Assembly (NCBI GenBank): GCA_050730835.1
Contig: JBOHNS010000036.1
Location: 1-15,266 of the forward strand
Reading direction: 5' to 3'
Source: JBOHNS01 sp050730835
GTDB taxonomy: Bacteria; Patescibacteriota; Saccharimonadia; Saccharimonadales; UBA4665
DNA length: 15,266 nt
Of the stretch, positions 1 through 7,300 are shown one piece after another (positions within the stretch are counted from its first letter, which is position 1; every line of letters begins with the position of its first letter). A program made the position numbers and the translations under genes. Under the pieces are notes generated by a model. The model was not told the DNA's origin and made no database searches. It saw nothing but the letters and a program-made list of their open reading frames with translations.

Positions 1-117
1 CTACTTGCTACTTGCTACTTGCTACTTGCTACTTGCTACTTGCTACTTGCTACTTGCTACTTGCTACTTGCTACTTGCTACTTGCTACTTGCTACTTGCT
101 ACTTGCTACTTGCTACT
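1..117. repeat. Perfect heptanucleotide tandem array (CTACTTG)n
   Basis: The 7-bp word CTACTTG is repeated without error for 16 full copies plus five bases, and the array continues past the left edge of the window. It ends 7 bp before the stop codon side of the PilB-like gene. Because 7 is not a multiple of 3, each plus-strand frame reads the same stop-free heptapeptide cycle (L-L-A-T-C-Y-L), which creates spurious open frames. The minus strand meets TAG in every frame. The lack of any sequence drift suggests recent expansion or ongoing homogenisation. The same word returns at 1947-1970. Heptanucleotide STRR arrays of filamentous cyanobacteria are the closest described analogue I can name. 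Confidence 0.97.
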
Positions 118-124
118 AATTATT

Positions 125-1729
125 CTATCCCACCATCCGATAAACTTCTTCCAAAGTCGTCTCGCCGGCGACGACTTTCAAAATGCCGTCCTGCAGCATG
201 GTGCGCATGCCGCTTTGCACTGCCGCGGCCTCGATATCTTCGGTCGATAAAACTTGCTTGGAAGTTTCCATCAATTTGCGGATTTCGCCGGTCATCGAAA
301 ATTGCTCGCGGATGGCGATCTGGCCAGTGTAGCCATAAGGATTTTCCTCGGACGTGCCGGGTTTATATAGTTTCAGGCCGTCCAGGTTTGGACGTTCCAT
401 ATTGGGCGGCAAACCGTCGACAACTTCGCGGATTTTATTGAGCTGCGCGGTTTCTGGATCGTAGGCTTGTTTGGTGGCATCGTCCAAGCGCCGCGCCAGA
501 CGTTGCGCCATGACCAACCGGATGGCCGAAACGAATAATGGATTTTGGCCGATGACATCCATTAGCCTGGTGATGGCCGCGGCCGCCGAACTGGCGTGAA
601 ACGTGGTCAGCACCAAATGGCCGGTCAACGCGGCTTGCAGCGCCGTACGCGCCGTGTCGTTGTCGCGAATTTCGCCGACCATGACAATGTCCGGATCGAG
701 CCGCAAAATGGCGCGCAATTTGTCGGCAAAACTGTCGTCATTGCCATGCTCGCTGCTTTTCACCGGAATCTGCGAAATGCCCGGAAATTGATATTCCACC
801 GGATCTTCGATTGTCAAAATCTTGCGCTCTTCGCTGTTCAAAGTATTAATAATCGAATACAGCGTCGTGGTTTTGCCCGATCCGGTCGGGCCGACCATCA
901 TGGCCAGGCCGCTCGGTTTGACGATAATTTCGTCGACCAATTGCCGCTCGGACGGCGACAAGCCAAGTTTATCCAAGCTGTACATTTCCGGACGCATGTT
1001 AAACAAACGCATGACAACATCCATGCCGTTGATGGTCGGCACGGTTTCCAAGCGGATGTTGATGTCAACCTTGGCGCCGTCGGCCATAGTAACTTTCTGG
1101 GCAATATGGCCCTGCTGCGCCTCTTCGGCAGCGGTCGAAATGTTGCCGGCCGCCGCCACGGCCGACATTAAAATGTGGTGCTTGGCGTAAGCCAAATGGG
1201 CAATCGGGTGCAGCACGCCGTCGATGCGAATCCGGATGCGGGCATTTTGTTCTTCGGTTTCGATGTGAATGTCGCTGGCGTTCAATTTGTGCGCCTGGCT
1301 GACGAGATAGGCCAGCATATCGTCGGCGCGGACTTGCTCGAGCGTCGCCGAAACTTTTTCGATTAGTCCCTGACTGCCAGCGGTATTGATGGCGATATCT
1401 TCGTAAACGATCTGTTTTGGCGGATCGTATAGCCGCATATAATCGCGGTAGCCGCTGTCAGAAATCAGGGCAAAGCGGATCACCTGATCGGTGAAGCGCC
1501 GGCGCAAATTTTCCATAGTTTGCTGCGACGTAGCGTTAATTATGCCAAATAAAATATTGTGCTGGTCGGCGCTAATCGGCACCAGGCGCAAATCATACAG
1601 CTCCTGCAAACCGAGCACATCGCGGTACAAATTTTTTTCGCCCTGCGACGTATCATAATAATCAACGCCTAAAATATTGGCGCGATGCTGGGCACCGCGT
1701 TCTTCATCCAGTCGCACATCTTGGCTCAT
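125..1729 (-). CDS. pilB: PilB/GspE-family type IV pilus or type II secretion ATPase
   Basis: This 534-residue protein is a cytoplasmic hexameric ATPase that would power assembly of a type IV pilus or related filament. The core motifs are intact: Walker A GPTGSGKTT at residues 280-288, the Asp box around 303-321 (ILTIEDPVEYQ), Walker B around 343-355 (LDPDIVMVGEIRD) and the His box around 370-388 (TGHLVLTTFHAS). The first 130 residues are a poorly conserved N-terminal domain, followed by an N2-type domain around 140-245 (SDIHIE at 152-157). The zinc tetracysteine motif that many PilB/GspE proteins carry after the His box is missing, and I see no cysteine in the whole protein. The ATG at 1729 is 8 nt from a TATAAT box, so the mRNA may be leaderless. 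No pilin or platform gene is visible in the window, so PilB and GspE cannot be told apart. A PilT-type retraction ATPase is less likely given the length and N-terminal domain. Confidence 0.93.
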   Translation of the reverse strand: MSQDVRLDEERGAQHRANILGVDYYDTSQGEKNLYRDVLGLQELYDLRLVPISADQHNILFGIINATSQQTMENLRRRFTDQVIRFALISDSGYRDYMRLYDPPKQIVYEDIAINTAGSQGLIEKVSATLEQVRADDMLAYLVSQAHKLNASDIHIETEEQNARIRIRIDGVLHPIAHLAYAKHHILMSAVAAAGNISTAAEEAQQGHIAQKVTMADGAKVDINIRLETVPTINGMDVVMRLFNMRPEMYSLDKLGLSPSERQLVDEIIVKPSGLAMMVGPTGSGKTTTLYSIINTLNSEERKILTIEDPVEYQFPGISQIPVKSSEHGNDDSFADKLRAILRLDPDIVMVGEIRDNDTARTALQAALTGHLVLTTFHASSAAAAITRLMDVIGQNPLFVSAIRLVMAQRLARRLDDATKQAYDPETAQLNKIREVVDGLPPNMERPNLDGLKLYKPGTSEENPYGYTGQIAIREQFSMTGEIRKLMETSKQVLSTEDIEAAAVQSGMRTMLQDGILKVVAGETTLEEVYRMVG

Positions 1730-1737
1730 ATAATTTC

Positions 1738-1743
1738 ATTATA
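1738..1743 (-). promoter_or_regulatory. -10 box of the PilB-like gene (leaderless)
   Basis: A perfect TATAAT reads on the minus strand, with 8 nt between it and the ATG at 1729. Initiation 6-8 nt after the box would fall on or next to the start codon. No Shine-Dalgarno sequence is visible. The -35 region falls inside the first heptamer words of the adjacent array and matches the consensus poorly, so the box rather than the -35 supports this call. Confidence 0.55.
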
Positions 1744-1757
1744 AACCATAAGCGGCA

Positions 1758-1970
1758 AGATTCAGAATTAGAAGCACGAATCAAGGATTACGAGTTGTGA
1801 GGCAAGAAGCAAGAATTAACATTCTAGGTTTTAGTTGATAGTTTTTAGTTTATAGTTGTTAGTGGCTGCTGGCCTCCGCTTGCCGTCTGCCACCTGAAAC
1901 CTGCTAAATTTCATTAGGTTATAGTTGATAGTTTATAGTTTGTAGTTACTTGCTACTTGCTACTTGCTAC
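1758..1970. repeat. Mosaic heptanucleotide array in the divergent region between the PilB-like and RNA methyltransferase genes
   Basis: About 30 consecutive 7-bp words can be read in one register, but the word changes block by block. Purine-rich words such as AGGCAAG and AAGCAAG (1800-1813) give way to TTGATAG/TTTATAG words (1835-1862). NNNCTGC words follow (for example CGTCTGC 1884-1890 and AACCTGC 1898-1904), then TTATAGT words (1919-1946), then three TACTTGC copies plus TAC (1947-1970). The AAGCAAG block on the left is complementary in opposite orientation to the CTTGCTA block on the right, so the two ends could pair. A segment near 1825-1844 recurs with one difference at 1915-1934. The array reaches into the -35 regions of both flanking genes. 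Confidence 0.85.
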
Positions 1971-1973
1971 AAT
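1968..1973 (+). promoter_or_regulatory. Candidate -10 box (TACAAT) of the SpoU-type methyltransferase gene
   Basis: TACAAT is formed by the last TAC of the heptamer array plus AAT. It lies 9 nt before the ATG at 1983, which predicts a leaderless transcript. No Shine-Dalgarno sequence precedes the ATG. The expected -35 position lies inside the repeats and matches poorly (about 3 of 6), so this is tentative. Confidence 0.4.
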
Positions 1974-1982
1974 GATTATATT

Positions 1983-2480
1983 ATGAACCAGCTAGTTTTG
2001 ATCGCCCACAATTTGCGCAGCTGCCATAATGTCGGCTCGCTGCTCAGAAGCGCCGACGGTCTGGGGGTCCAAACAGTTTATTTGACCGGCTACACGCCGT
2101 ATCCGGCCGGTGGCACGAATGATCCGCGCCTGCCGCATCTGGCCGCCAAACTAAATCGCCAAATTAGCAAAACAGCGCTGGGCGCCCAGGCAAGCATAAA
2201 TTGGCAACATCACGATGATATTTTTGAAGTTATAAAAAACTTGCAGCAATCTGCCTTTACGGTTGCCGCCCTGGAACAAGCCGAAAATGCTGTGGCCTTA
2301 GAAACTTATCAGCCGGCACCAAAACTGGCCTTAATCGTCGGCCGCGAAATCGGCGGCATCGAGCCGGCAGTGCTGGCGGCCAGCGACATAATCCTAGCAA
2401 TAGCTATGCTTGGCAGCAAACAATCATTCAATGTCGCCGTCGCCGCCGCCATGGCTTTGTACCGATTGCGCTTTTTTTAG
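1983..2480 (+). CDS. SpoU/TrmH-family (SPOUT) RNA 2'-O-methyltransferase
   Basis: This 165-residue protein is a minimal SPOUT-fold methyltransferase that would transfer a methyl group from S-adenosylmethionine to a ribose 2'-OH of tRNA or rRNA. The three SpoU motifs are present: motif 1 near residues 14-28 (HNVGSLLRSADGLGV), motif 2 near 117-134 (LIVGREIGGIEPAVLAASD) and motif 3 near 141-160 (MLGSKQSFNVAVAAAMALYR). Motifs 2 and 3 form the trefoil-knot SAM site. There is no extra N-terminal substrate-binding domain, so the target RNA cannot be assigned; TrmH-, TrmL- and RlmB-like roles all remain possible. An in-frame TTG at 1950 would add residues encoded by the repeat array. I prefer ATG 1983, where the family similarity begins. 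Confidence 0.9.
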   Translation: MNQLVLIAHNLRSCHNVGSLLRSADGLGVQTVYLTGYTPYPAGGTNDPRLPHLAAKLNRQISKTALGAQASINWQHHDDIFEVIKNLQQSAFTVAALEQAENAVALETYQPAPKLALIVGREIGGIEPAVLAASDIILAIAMLGSKQSFNVAVAAAMALYRLRFF

Positions 2481-2529
2481 CAAAAGCGTGCTAAAATAAT
2501 TTACAGCTCATCAAATCAAAACTAAAATT

Positions 2530-3447
2530 ATGGTTCTAGCCGCACAACCAAAACATCCGCCAGTCAGTCCGCATCATCAGCGGCGGCATGGGGCGCATCA
2601 GAAACATAGCAAGGGCTTTATGAAAACTTATTGGCCGTATTTGCCGATGCTTTTGGTGGTTGGCCTGGGGCTGATGGCCGGCAATTATATTAGTCATAGC
2701 TCCAAAAGCGTTTTGGGCTACGCCACCAATCTTAGTCCGGCCGAGCTGCTGATCGATACCAATCACAACCGGCAAAAATTCGATGAAACTAATTTAAGTT
2801 TAAATTCCCAGCTGATGAATGCCGCCCAGGCCAAGGCAGGCAGTATGGCTAAACTTAATTATTGGTCGCACAACACGCCAAGCGGCCAACCGCCGTGGCT
2901 TTTCATCAAAAAGGCTGGTTATAATTACGCCAGTGCCGGCGAAAATCTGGCTTATGGTTTTGGCTCTAGTCAGGCGACTTTGGCCGCCTGGATGCAAAGT
3001 CCCAAGCACCGCGCCAATATTTTGGACGGACAATACCGTGATGTCGGCTTTGGCATCGCCAACGCGCCGAATTATCAAGGCCATGGGTCGGAAACGATCA
3101 TCGTCGCCGAATACGGCCAGCCGGCCAGTGCGGTTGTGGCAGCTAGCGCGCCTGGCAATCAGGCAAATAGTGGCAATTTCCAGGCTGCCACCGCCAAACC
3201 CGCCGCCGCCCAGCACCTATCGCGGCTGCAAACCAGCTTTGGCGCCAACGCACCGCTTGTAATCGCCCTGACGCTACTAGTCGTCCTAGCAACCGTTGTA
3301 TTTTTTACTAAACACTGGCTGCATTGGCGGCGCGCGTTAGTTAAGAGCCAAGAATTTGTGATCCATCATCCGTGGCTGGACGTAATGCTAGTGGCTGTAA
3401 TTATGGCCGGCGTGGTGCTGAGTCAGGGTGTGGGATTTATTAGCTAG
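2530..3447 (+). CDS. Membrane-anchored CAP/SCP-domain (PF00188-type) protein
   Basis: This 305-residue protein has a His/Arg-rich cytoplasmic N-terminus and a first membrane helix at about 34-54. An extracytoplasmic CAP domain follows at about 70-197. CAP signatures visible are HNRQ (79-82), WSHNTPSG (112-119), GENLAYG (137-143) and SPKHRANIL (157-165), followed by DVGFG at 171-175. A low-complexity Ala/Gly/Gln linker (about 198-235) leads to two further membrane helices (about 241-260 and 282-300) separated by a basic loop. Predicted topology places the CAP domain outside with both ends of the anchor in the membrane. Bacterial CAP proteins of this kind have no settled enzymatic role. ATG 2530 is the first start in the frame but has no clear ribosome binding site; ATG 2620 (residue 31), just before the first helix, is an alternative. 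It lies 49 bp after the methyltransferase gene and may be cotranscribed. Confidence 0.87.
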   Translation: MVLAAQPKHPPVSPHHQRRHGAHQKHSKGFMKTYWPYLPMLLVVGLGLMAGNYISHSSKSVLGYATNLSPAELLIDTNHNRQKFDETNLSLNSQLMNAAQAKAGSMAKLNYWSHNTPSGQPPWLFIKKAGYNYASAGENLAYGFGSSQATLAAWMQSPKHRANILDGQYRDVGFGIANAPNYQGHGSETIIVAEYGQPASAVVAASAPGNQANSGNFQAATAKPAAAQHLSRLQTSFGANAPLVIALTLLVVLATVVFFTKHWLHWRRALVKSQEFVIHHPWLDVMLVAVIMAGVVLSQGVGFIS

Positions 3448-3448
3448 T

Positions 3449-3568
3449 TTTGGAATATAGAATATAGAAGACGGAAGTTAGAAGCTAGCCAAGCGGCTAG
3501 AAAGCCTCTTTAAAAACAATCGCTTTAGCGATTCCGATCTTGCCAACTTCCAACTTCCAACTTCCAAA
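3449..3568. repeat. Inverted heptamer arms filling the convergent gap between the CAP gene and dnaE
   Basis: The gap lies exactly between the two stop codons. Its left arm is a run of diverged heptamers (GGAATAT 3452-3458, AGAATAT 3459-3465, AGAAGAC, GGAAGTT 3473-3479, AGAAGCT to 3486). Its right arm is three perfect AACTTCC copies (3545-3565), the reverse complement of GGAAGTT. The extreme ends TTTGGAA (3449-3455) and TTCCAAA (3562-3568) are perfect inverted repeats. A transcript from either side would fold into a long imperfect stem, so the unit may act as a two-way terminator or as an inserted element. Confidence 0.8.
3485..3533. terminator. Two small perfect hairpins between converging genes
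   Basis: The first hairpin is CTAGCC (3485-3490), loop AAGC, GGCTAG (3495-3500). The second is AATCGC (3518-3523), loop TTTA, GCGATT (3528-3533). Both have 6-bp perfect stems and 4-nt loops and sit between the arms of the heptamer array. Neither is followed by a strong T-run on either strand, so a terminator role rests on the convergent position. Confidence 0.35.
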
Positions 3569-6500
3569 TTACTGCACTTTTATATTGCCGCTGCCGGCGG
3601 CCAGTTCCAAGCTGTTCAGCGCGGCGCTGGATTTAGCGACTTTGACCGGCAATTTGATAATTTGTTTGTTATCGTCCGGGCCAAGCACTAGCACGACTTC
3701 GGTTTGGCCGCGGAAATCGTCAATAGTCGATTTTAGCCTAAGTAATTGCTGCTCGTCCTGGCTGGTAGTCAAGCGAATATAGACGCGCTCGGAATTGTTG
3801 GCAGTCTCGACGGCCGGCGGCCGAGGCGCAGTTTCAGCGCGCGCTAGGGCCTGGCCGGCACCAGGCAGTTTTGGTTTTTGACCGCTGGGCTGATAATTAC
3901 TGGCTTCTTTAATGGTGACTTCTCGGGCCGTTTCGACAATAATTTTTAGCTCATCGCTAGCGCTGCCGTCTTTGGAACGATTATTAACTTTGCCATTAAC
4001 TAAAATTACCCGGTCCAACGCCCACACGCCGCCAGTTTCAGAAAATGTTTTCGGAAAAGCTAACAGCTCGGTTTCGCCGAAGCGGTCTGCTAATTTGATG
4101 AAAGCCATTTTCTGGCCGTTTTTAGTTACGATTTCGCGGATAGCCGTAATTAGGCCGCCAACCGTTACCGGTTTGGCTTCTGGGACAGAGTTCAAGGCAT
4201 TGAGCGGCCTGGTTTGTTCGCCCAAAAAAGTTTCATAAGCTGCCAGCGGATGTTGGCTCAAATACAAGCCCAAAAGTTCGCGCTCCCATTTTAATTGTTC
4301 ATTGGTGGTGTAGATTATAGCCGGCGCTTCTAGCGTTACCGAATGTTTAAGGCCGCTATCTTCGCCAATTTTGTTGCCAAAAAGATCAGTCTGGCCGCTA
4401 GAAGCTTGTTTGTGGCGGCGCGCCGCGTAAGCCGTTATGTTGTCTAAATTATGCAACAGGGTCGAGCGTTCGTTGTAGCGGTCAAAGGCACCGGCTTTGA
4501 TTAAACTTTCCAGGGTTTTTCGGTTTACAAGCCGCGGGCTAACTTTGGCTAAAAAATCTTCCAAGCTTAAAAATTCTCCATCAATTTTGCGGCCGCGCAA
4601 AATTTCCTCGACTGCGCCCGAACCAACATTTTTAACCGCGTAAAGCCCAAACCGGATTCTAGGTTCCTGGCCGGGCACGACGGCAAATTCCAAAAACGAT
4701 TCATTAATATCGGGCGGCAAAACTGCTATGCCCATGCGTAAGCAATCGCTAATATCAATCGCTAGGCGCTCGCTATCGTCGTACGAGCTGGTCATTAGCG
4801 CCGCCATAAAAGCGGCCGGATAATGGGCTTTTAAATAGGCCGTCCAATAGGCGATTTGGCTGTAGCAGGTGGCGTGGGCTTTGTTGAACGAATAATCGGC
4901 GAAGGGCTGGATTTGAGCCCATAATTTTTCGGCGTTTTTCTGGGTCAAACCTTTCTTCAGACAACCCGCGATAAATCTTGGCTCTTCAGCCGCCATAATG
5001 TCGCGCTTTTTTTTGCCGATGGCTTTGCGCACCAAATCGGCTTCGCCCGGCGAATAGCCGGCGACTAATTGCAACAGTTGGATGATGTTTTCCTGGTAAA
5101 CAATCACGCCAAAAGTGTCTTCCAGCACCGGCTTCAAAGATTCGTGCGGATAAGTAATCGAGGCGGCGTCGTTTTTACCTTTGATAAATCTGGGAATTTC
5201 GGCCATCGGACCGGGGCGATAAAGCGCGTTCATAGCGATTAAATCTTCAAATTCGGTCGGCTGCAACTGGCGCAAATAGCGTTTCATACCAGCCGATTCA
5301 AATTGGAAAATACCAGTCGTATCGGCTCGAGCAAACAAGTCGATGGTTTTTTCGTCGTCATTTGGGATATCGTTTAGGCTGATATCGTTGCCGTAAACCC
5401 GGCGGATAATTCTAAGCGCGTTATTGATAATCGTTAAGTTTGACAGCCCTAAAAAGTCCATTTTTAAAAGGCCGATTTCTTCGATCGGACCCATTGAATA
5501 TTGCGTGGCGACCACGCCTTTTTGCGCCATTTCGAGCGGCGCGAATTTGACAATATCGTCCGGCGCGATAACTACGCCCGCGGCATGCACGCCGTGCGAG
5601 CGAATGGTGCCTTCTAGCTGGATTGCCAAATCAAAAACCTTTTTAGTGGTTTGATTGTTTTTATATTCCGCGGCTAGATTTTTATCATCTTTTATAGATT
5701 TTACTAGCGGAATATGGCGGCCTTGAATTGGCGACGGCACCATTTTTGACAAACGGTCAGCCTCGGCGTATGGCACCTGCAAAACCCGGGCGACATCGCG
5801 GATAGCGTTGCGAGCGGCCATTCGGCCAAAAGTTACGATATTGGCCACGCGCTGGCTGCCATATTTTTCGACGCAATATTGGATGACTTCGTCGCGGCGC
5901 GTGTCCTGAATGTCGATGTCAATATCGGGCATGCTGATTCGGCCGGGATTTAGAAATCGCTCAAACATTAAATTGTATTTTAGCGGTTCTATTTCGGTAA
6001 TTTTCAGCGCGTAGGCCACGATTGAACCAGCGGCGCTGCCGCGGCCCGGGCCGAAAATTATGCCGCGGTCTTTGCCCCAGTTTATAAAATCCTGAACGAT
6101 TAAAAAATAGCCGTTGTAGCCCATGTCATCCATAACGCTTAGCTCGTATTCGGCGCGCGCGATGATTGTTTTGGGCAGCGTTTTTTTGACGGTTTTTATG
6201 TCCAAATCGGCTAGTTTTTTGCCTTTTACCTGGCCGTAGCGTTCGGCTAAGCCGCGAAAAACTAAATTATCCAGGTGCGTCTTTTCGGTTTCGCCTTTTG
6301 GTAGCGGGAATGTCGGGATTAGGATTTTGCCAAGCTCGATTTCGACATTGCAACGCTCGGCAATCTTTTTAGAATTTGTGATAATTTCAGGATGATCTTT
6401 GCCCCAGCGCTTGATAATTTCTTTTGGATCCGTTACGTGCAATTCAAAATCTTTTAGACTCAGGCGCTTTTCGTCGCTCAAAAAACTGGCCGTTTGCACG

Positions 6501-7213
6501 CATAATAAAATTTCGTGCGCCGCTTGGTCATCGTGGTTTAAATAATGCGCGTCGCAAGTAACGACGCACGGAATGTTTAATTCTTGGCCGAGCTGAAAAG
6601 TTTTTTTCGTGACCGCCACTTGTTCCGGCCAGCTGCTGGGATGATCGGGGTGGCCATGGTCCTGAATTTCTAAATAATAGCGATCGCCAAAGATTTTTTT
6701 GTACCATGCGGCAATTTGTTTGGCCTTGGCGTATTGGCCGGCGCGCAAATTATCGCCAATTTCGCCGCCAATGCAGCCGCTAAGAACTATCAAACCTTGA
6801 TTATATGTTGCTAATAATTCGTGGTCGATGCGCGGTTTGTAATAAAAGCCTTCCAGGTTAGCGATGGTCGACAGCCGCATTAAATTTTGGTAGCCTTGGC
6901 TGGTTTCGGCCAGCAAAATTAGATGAAAATTGGGTTTGTCTTTGGTCGGCTCTTTGTCTAAATGTCCGCGCGCGGCGACGTAAGTTTCCAGGCCGATAAT
7001 CGGCTTGACGCCGGCGCCAGTGGCGGCCTGGTAAAATTCGATCGCGCCCGACAGCGTGCCGTGGTCCGTCATAGCCACAGCCTGCATTTGAAATGCTTGG
7101 ACGCGCTCAATCAACGCCGGCACTTTGGTCAATCCGTCCAGCAAACTGTAGTGCGTATGGTTGTGCAAATGCACATAATCTTTGGCGCCGAGGCGCGAAG
7201 TTGCCGGCATCAT
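3569..7213 (-). CDS. dnaE: DNA polymerase III alpha subunit
   Basis: This 1214-residue protein is the replicative polymerase catalytic subunit and is full length for DnaE. The PHP domain is at residues 1 to about 270. Its likely metal ligands are all visible: H17, H19, D26, H51, E76, H97, C147, D221 and H223. The polymerase core includes GPGRGSAAG (388-396), the catalytic PDIDID (429-434; D430 and D432), D586 in MDFLGL, and RPGPM (666-670). An OB-fold lies near 1014-1097, and a C-terminal domain near 1140-1195 would contact other replisome subunits. It starts with two adjacent ATGs after AGAGGGGG. The second ATG (7210) has more normal spacing to the ribosome binding site, but both are possible. 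No frameshift or break is seen. It is not PolC, because there is no inserted exonuclease domain. It has its own promoter and appears monocistronic. Confidence 0.98.
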   Translation of the reverse strand: MMPATSRLGAKDYVHLHNHTHYSLLDGLTKVPALIERVQAFQMQAVAMTDHGTLSGAIEFYQAATGAGVKPIIGLETYVAARGHLDKEPTKDKPNFHLILLAETSQGYQNLMRLSTIANLEGFYYKPRIDHELLATYNQGLIVLSGCIGGEIGDNLRAGQYAKAKQIAAWYKKIFGDRYYLEIQDHGHPDHPSSWPEQVAVTKKTFQLGQELNIPCVVTCDAHYLNHDDQAAHEILLCVQTASFLSDEKRLSLKDFELHVTDPKEIIKRWGKDHPEIITNSKKIAERCNVEIELGKILIPTFPLPKGETEKTHLDNLVFRGLAERYGQVKGKKLADLDIKTVKKTLPKTIIARAEYELSVMDDMGYNGYFLIVQDFINWGKDRGIIFGPGRGSAAGSIVAYALKITEIEPLKYNLMFERFLNPGRISMPDIDIDIQDTRRDEVIQYCVEKYGSQRVANIVTFGRMAARNAIRDVARVLQVPYAEADRLSKMVPSPIQGRHIPLVKSIKDDKNLAAEYKNNQTTKKVFDLAIQLEGTIRSHGVHAAGVVIAPDDIVKFAPLEMAQKGVVATQYSMGPIEEIGLLKMDFLGLSNLTIINNALRIIRRVYGNDISLNDIPNDDEKTIDLFARADTTGIFQFESAGMKRYLRQLQPTEFEDLIAMNALYRPGPMAEIPRFIKGKNDAASITYPHESLKPVLEDTFGVIVYQENIIQLLQLVAGYSPGEADLVRKAIGKKKRDIMAAEEPRFIAGCLKKGLTQKNAEKLWAQIQPFADYSFNKAHATCYSQIAYWTAYLKAHYPAAFMAALMTSSYDDSERLAIDISDCLRMGIAVLPPDINESFLEFAVVPGQEPRIRFGLYAVKNVGSGAVEEILRGRKIDGEFLSLEDFLAKVSPRLVNRKTLESLIKAGAFDRYNERSTLLHNLDNITAYAARRHKQASSGQTDLFGNKIGEDSGLKHSVTLEAPAIIYTTNEQLKWERELLGLYLSQHPLAAYETFLGEQTRPLNALNSVPEAKPVTVGGLITAIREIVTKNGQKMAFIKLADRFGETELLAFPKTFSETGGVWALDRVILVNGKVNNRSKDGSASDELKIIVETAREVTIKEASNYQPSGQKPKLPGAGQALARAETAPRPPAVETANNSERVYIRLTTSQDEQQLLRLKSTIDDFRGQTEVVLVLGPDDNKQIIKLPVKVAKSSAALNSLELAAGSGNIKVQ

Positions 7214-7236
7214 CCCCCTCTAATTTTACCTATATA

Positions 7237-7265
7237 ATTATAGCAAATTGGCGGCCGGATGTTGA
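7237..7265 (-). promoter_or_regulatory. Sigma-70-type promoter of dnaE
   Basis: On the minus strand, TCAACA (7265-7260; 4 of 6 matches to TTGACA) is followed after 17 bp by a perfect TATAAT (7242-7237). Transcription would start near 7230, leaving a leader of about 15-20 nt. That leader contains an AGAGGGGG ribosome binding site directly before the ATGATG start. The box lies between the ytxH-like stop and dnaE, so dnaE need not depend on upstream transcription. Confidence 0.6.
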
Positions 7266-7300
7266 GTTCGTTGTTAAGTCTACAAACTTTTATAAAAGCT

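Noticed and set aside
5..441. Open plus-strand frames through the CTACTTG array encoding LLATCYL repeats
   Set aside because: A 7-bp word without plus-strand stops gives the same heptapeptide in each frame. The downstream part is antisense to the PilB-like gene, and there is no start site or codon signal.
596..1190. Long plus-strand frames opposite the PilB-like gene
   Set aside because: They are antisense shadows of a well-supported gene with intact ATPase motifs.
1..1970. CRISPR array
   Set aside because: The repeats are 7 bp and contiguous with no unique spacers, and no cas gene is present.
1950..1982. N-terminal extension of the methyltransferase from a TTG in the repeat
   Set aside because: The extra residues are repeat-encoded and family similarity begins at the ATG at 1983.
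2469..2488. CGCTTTT/AAAAGCG hairpin over the methyltransferase stop codon as a terminator
   Set aside because: The stem is short and AT-rich, there is no trailing T-run, and the CAP gene begins only 49 bp later on the same strand.
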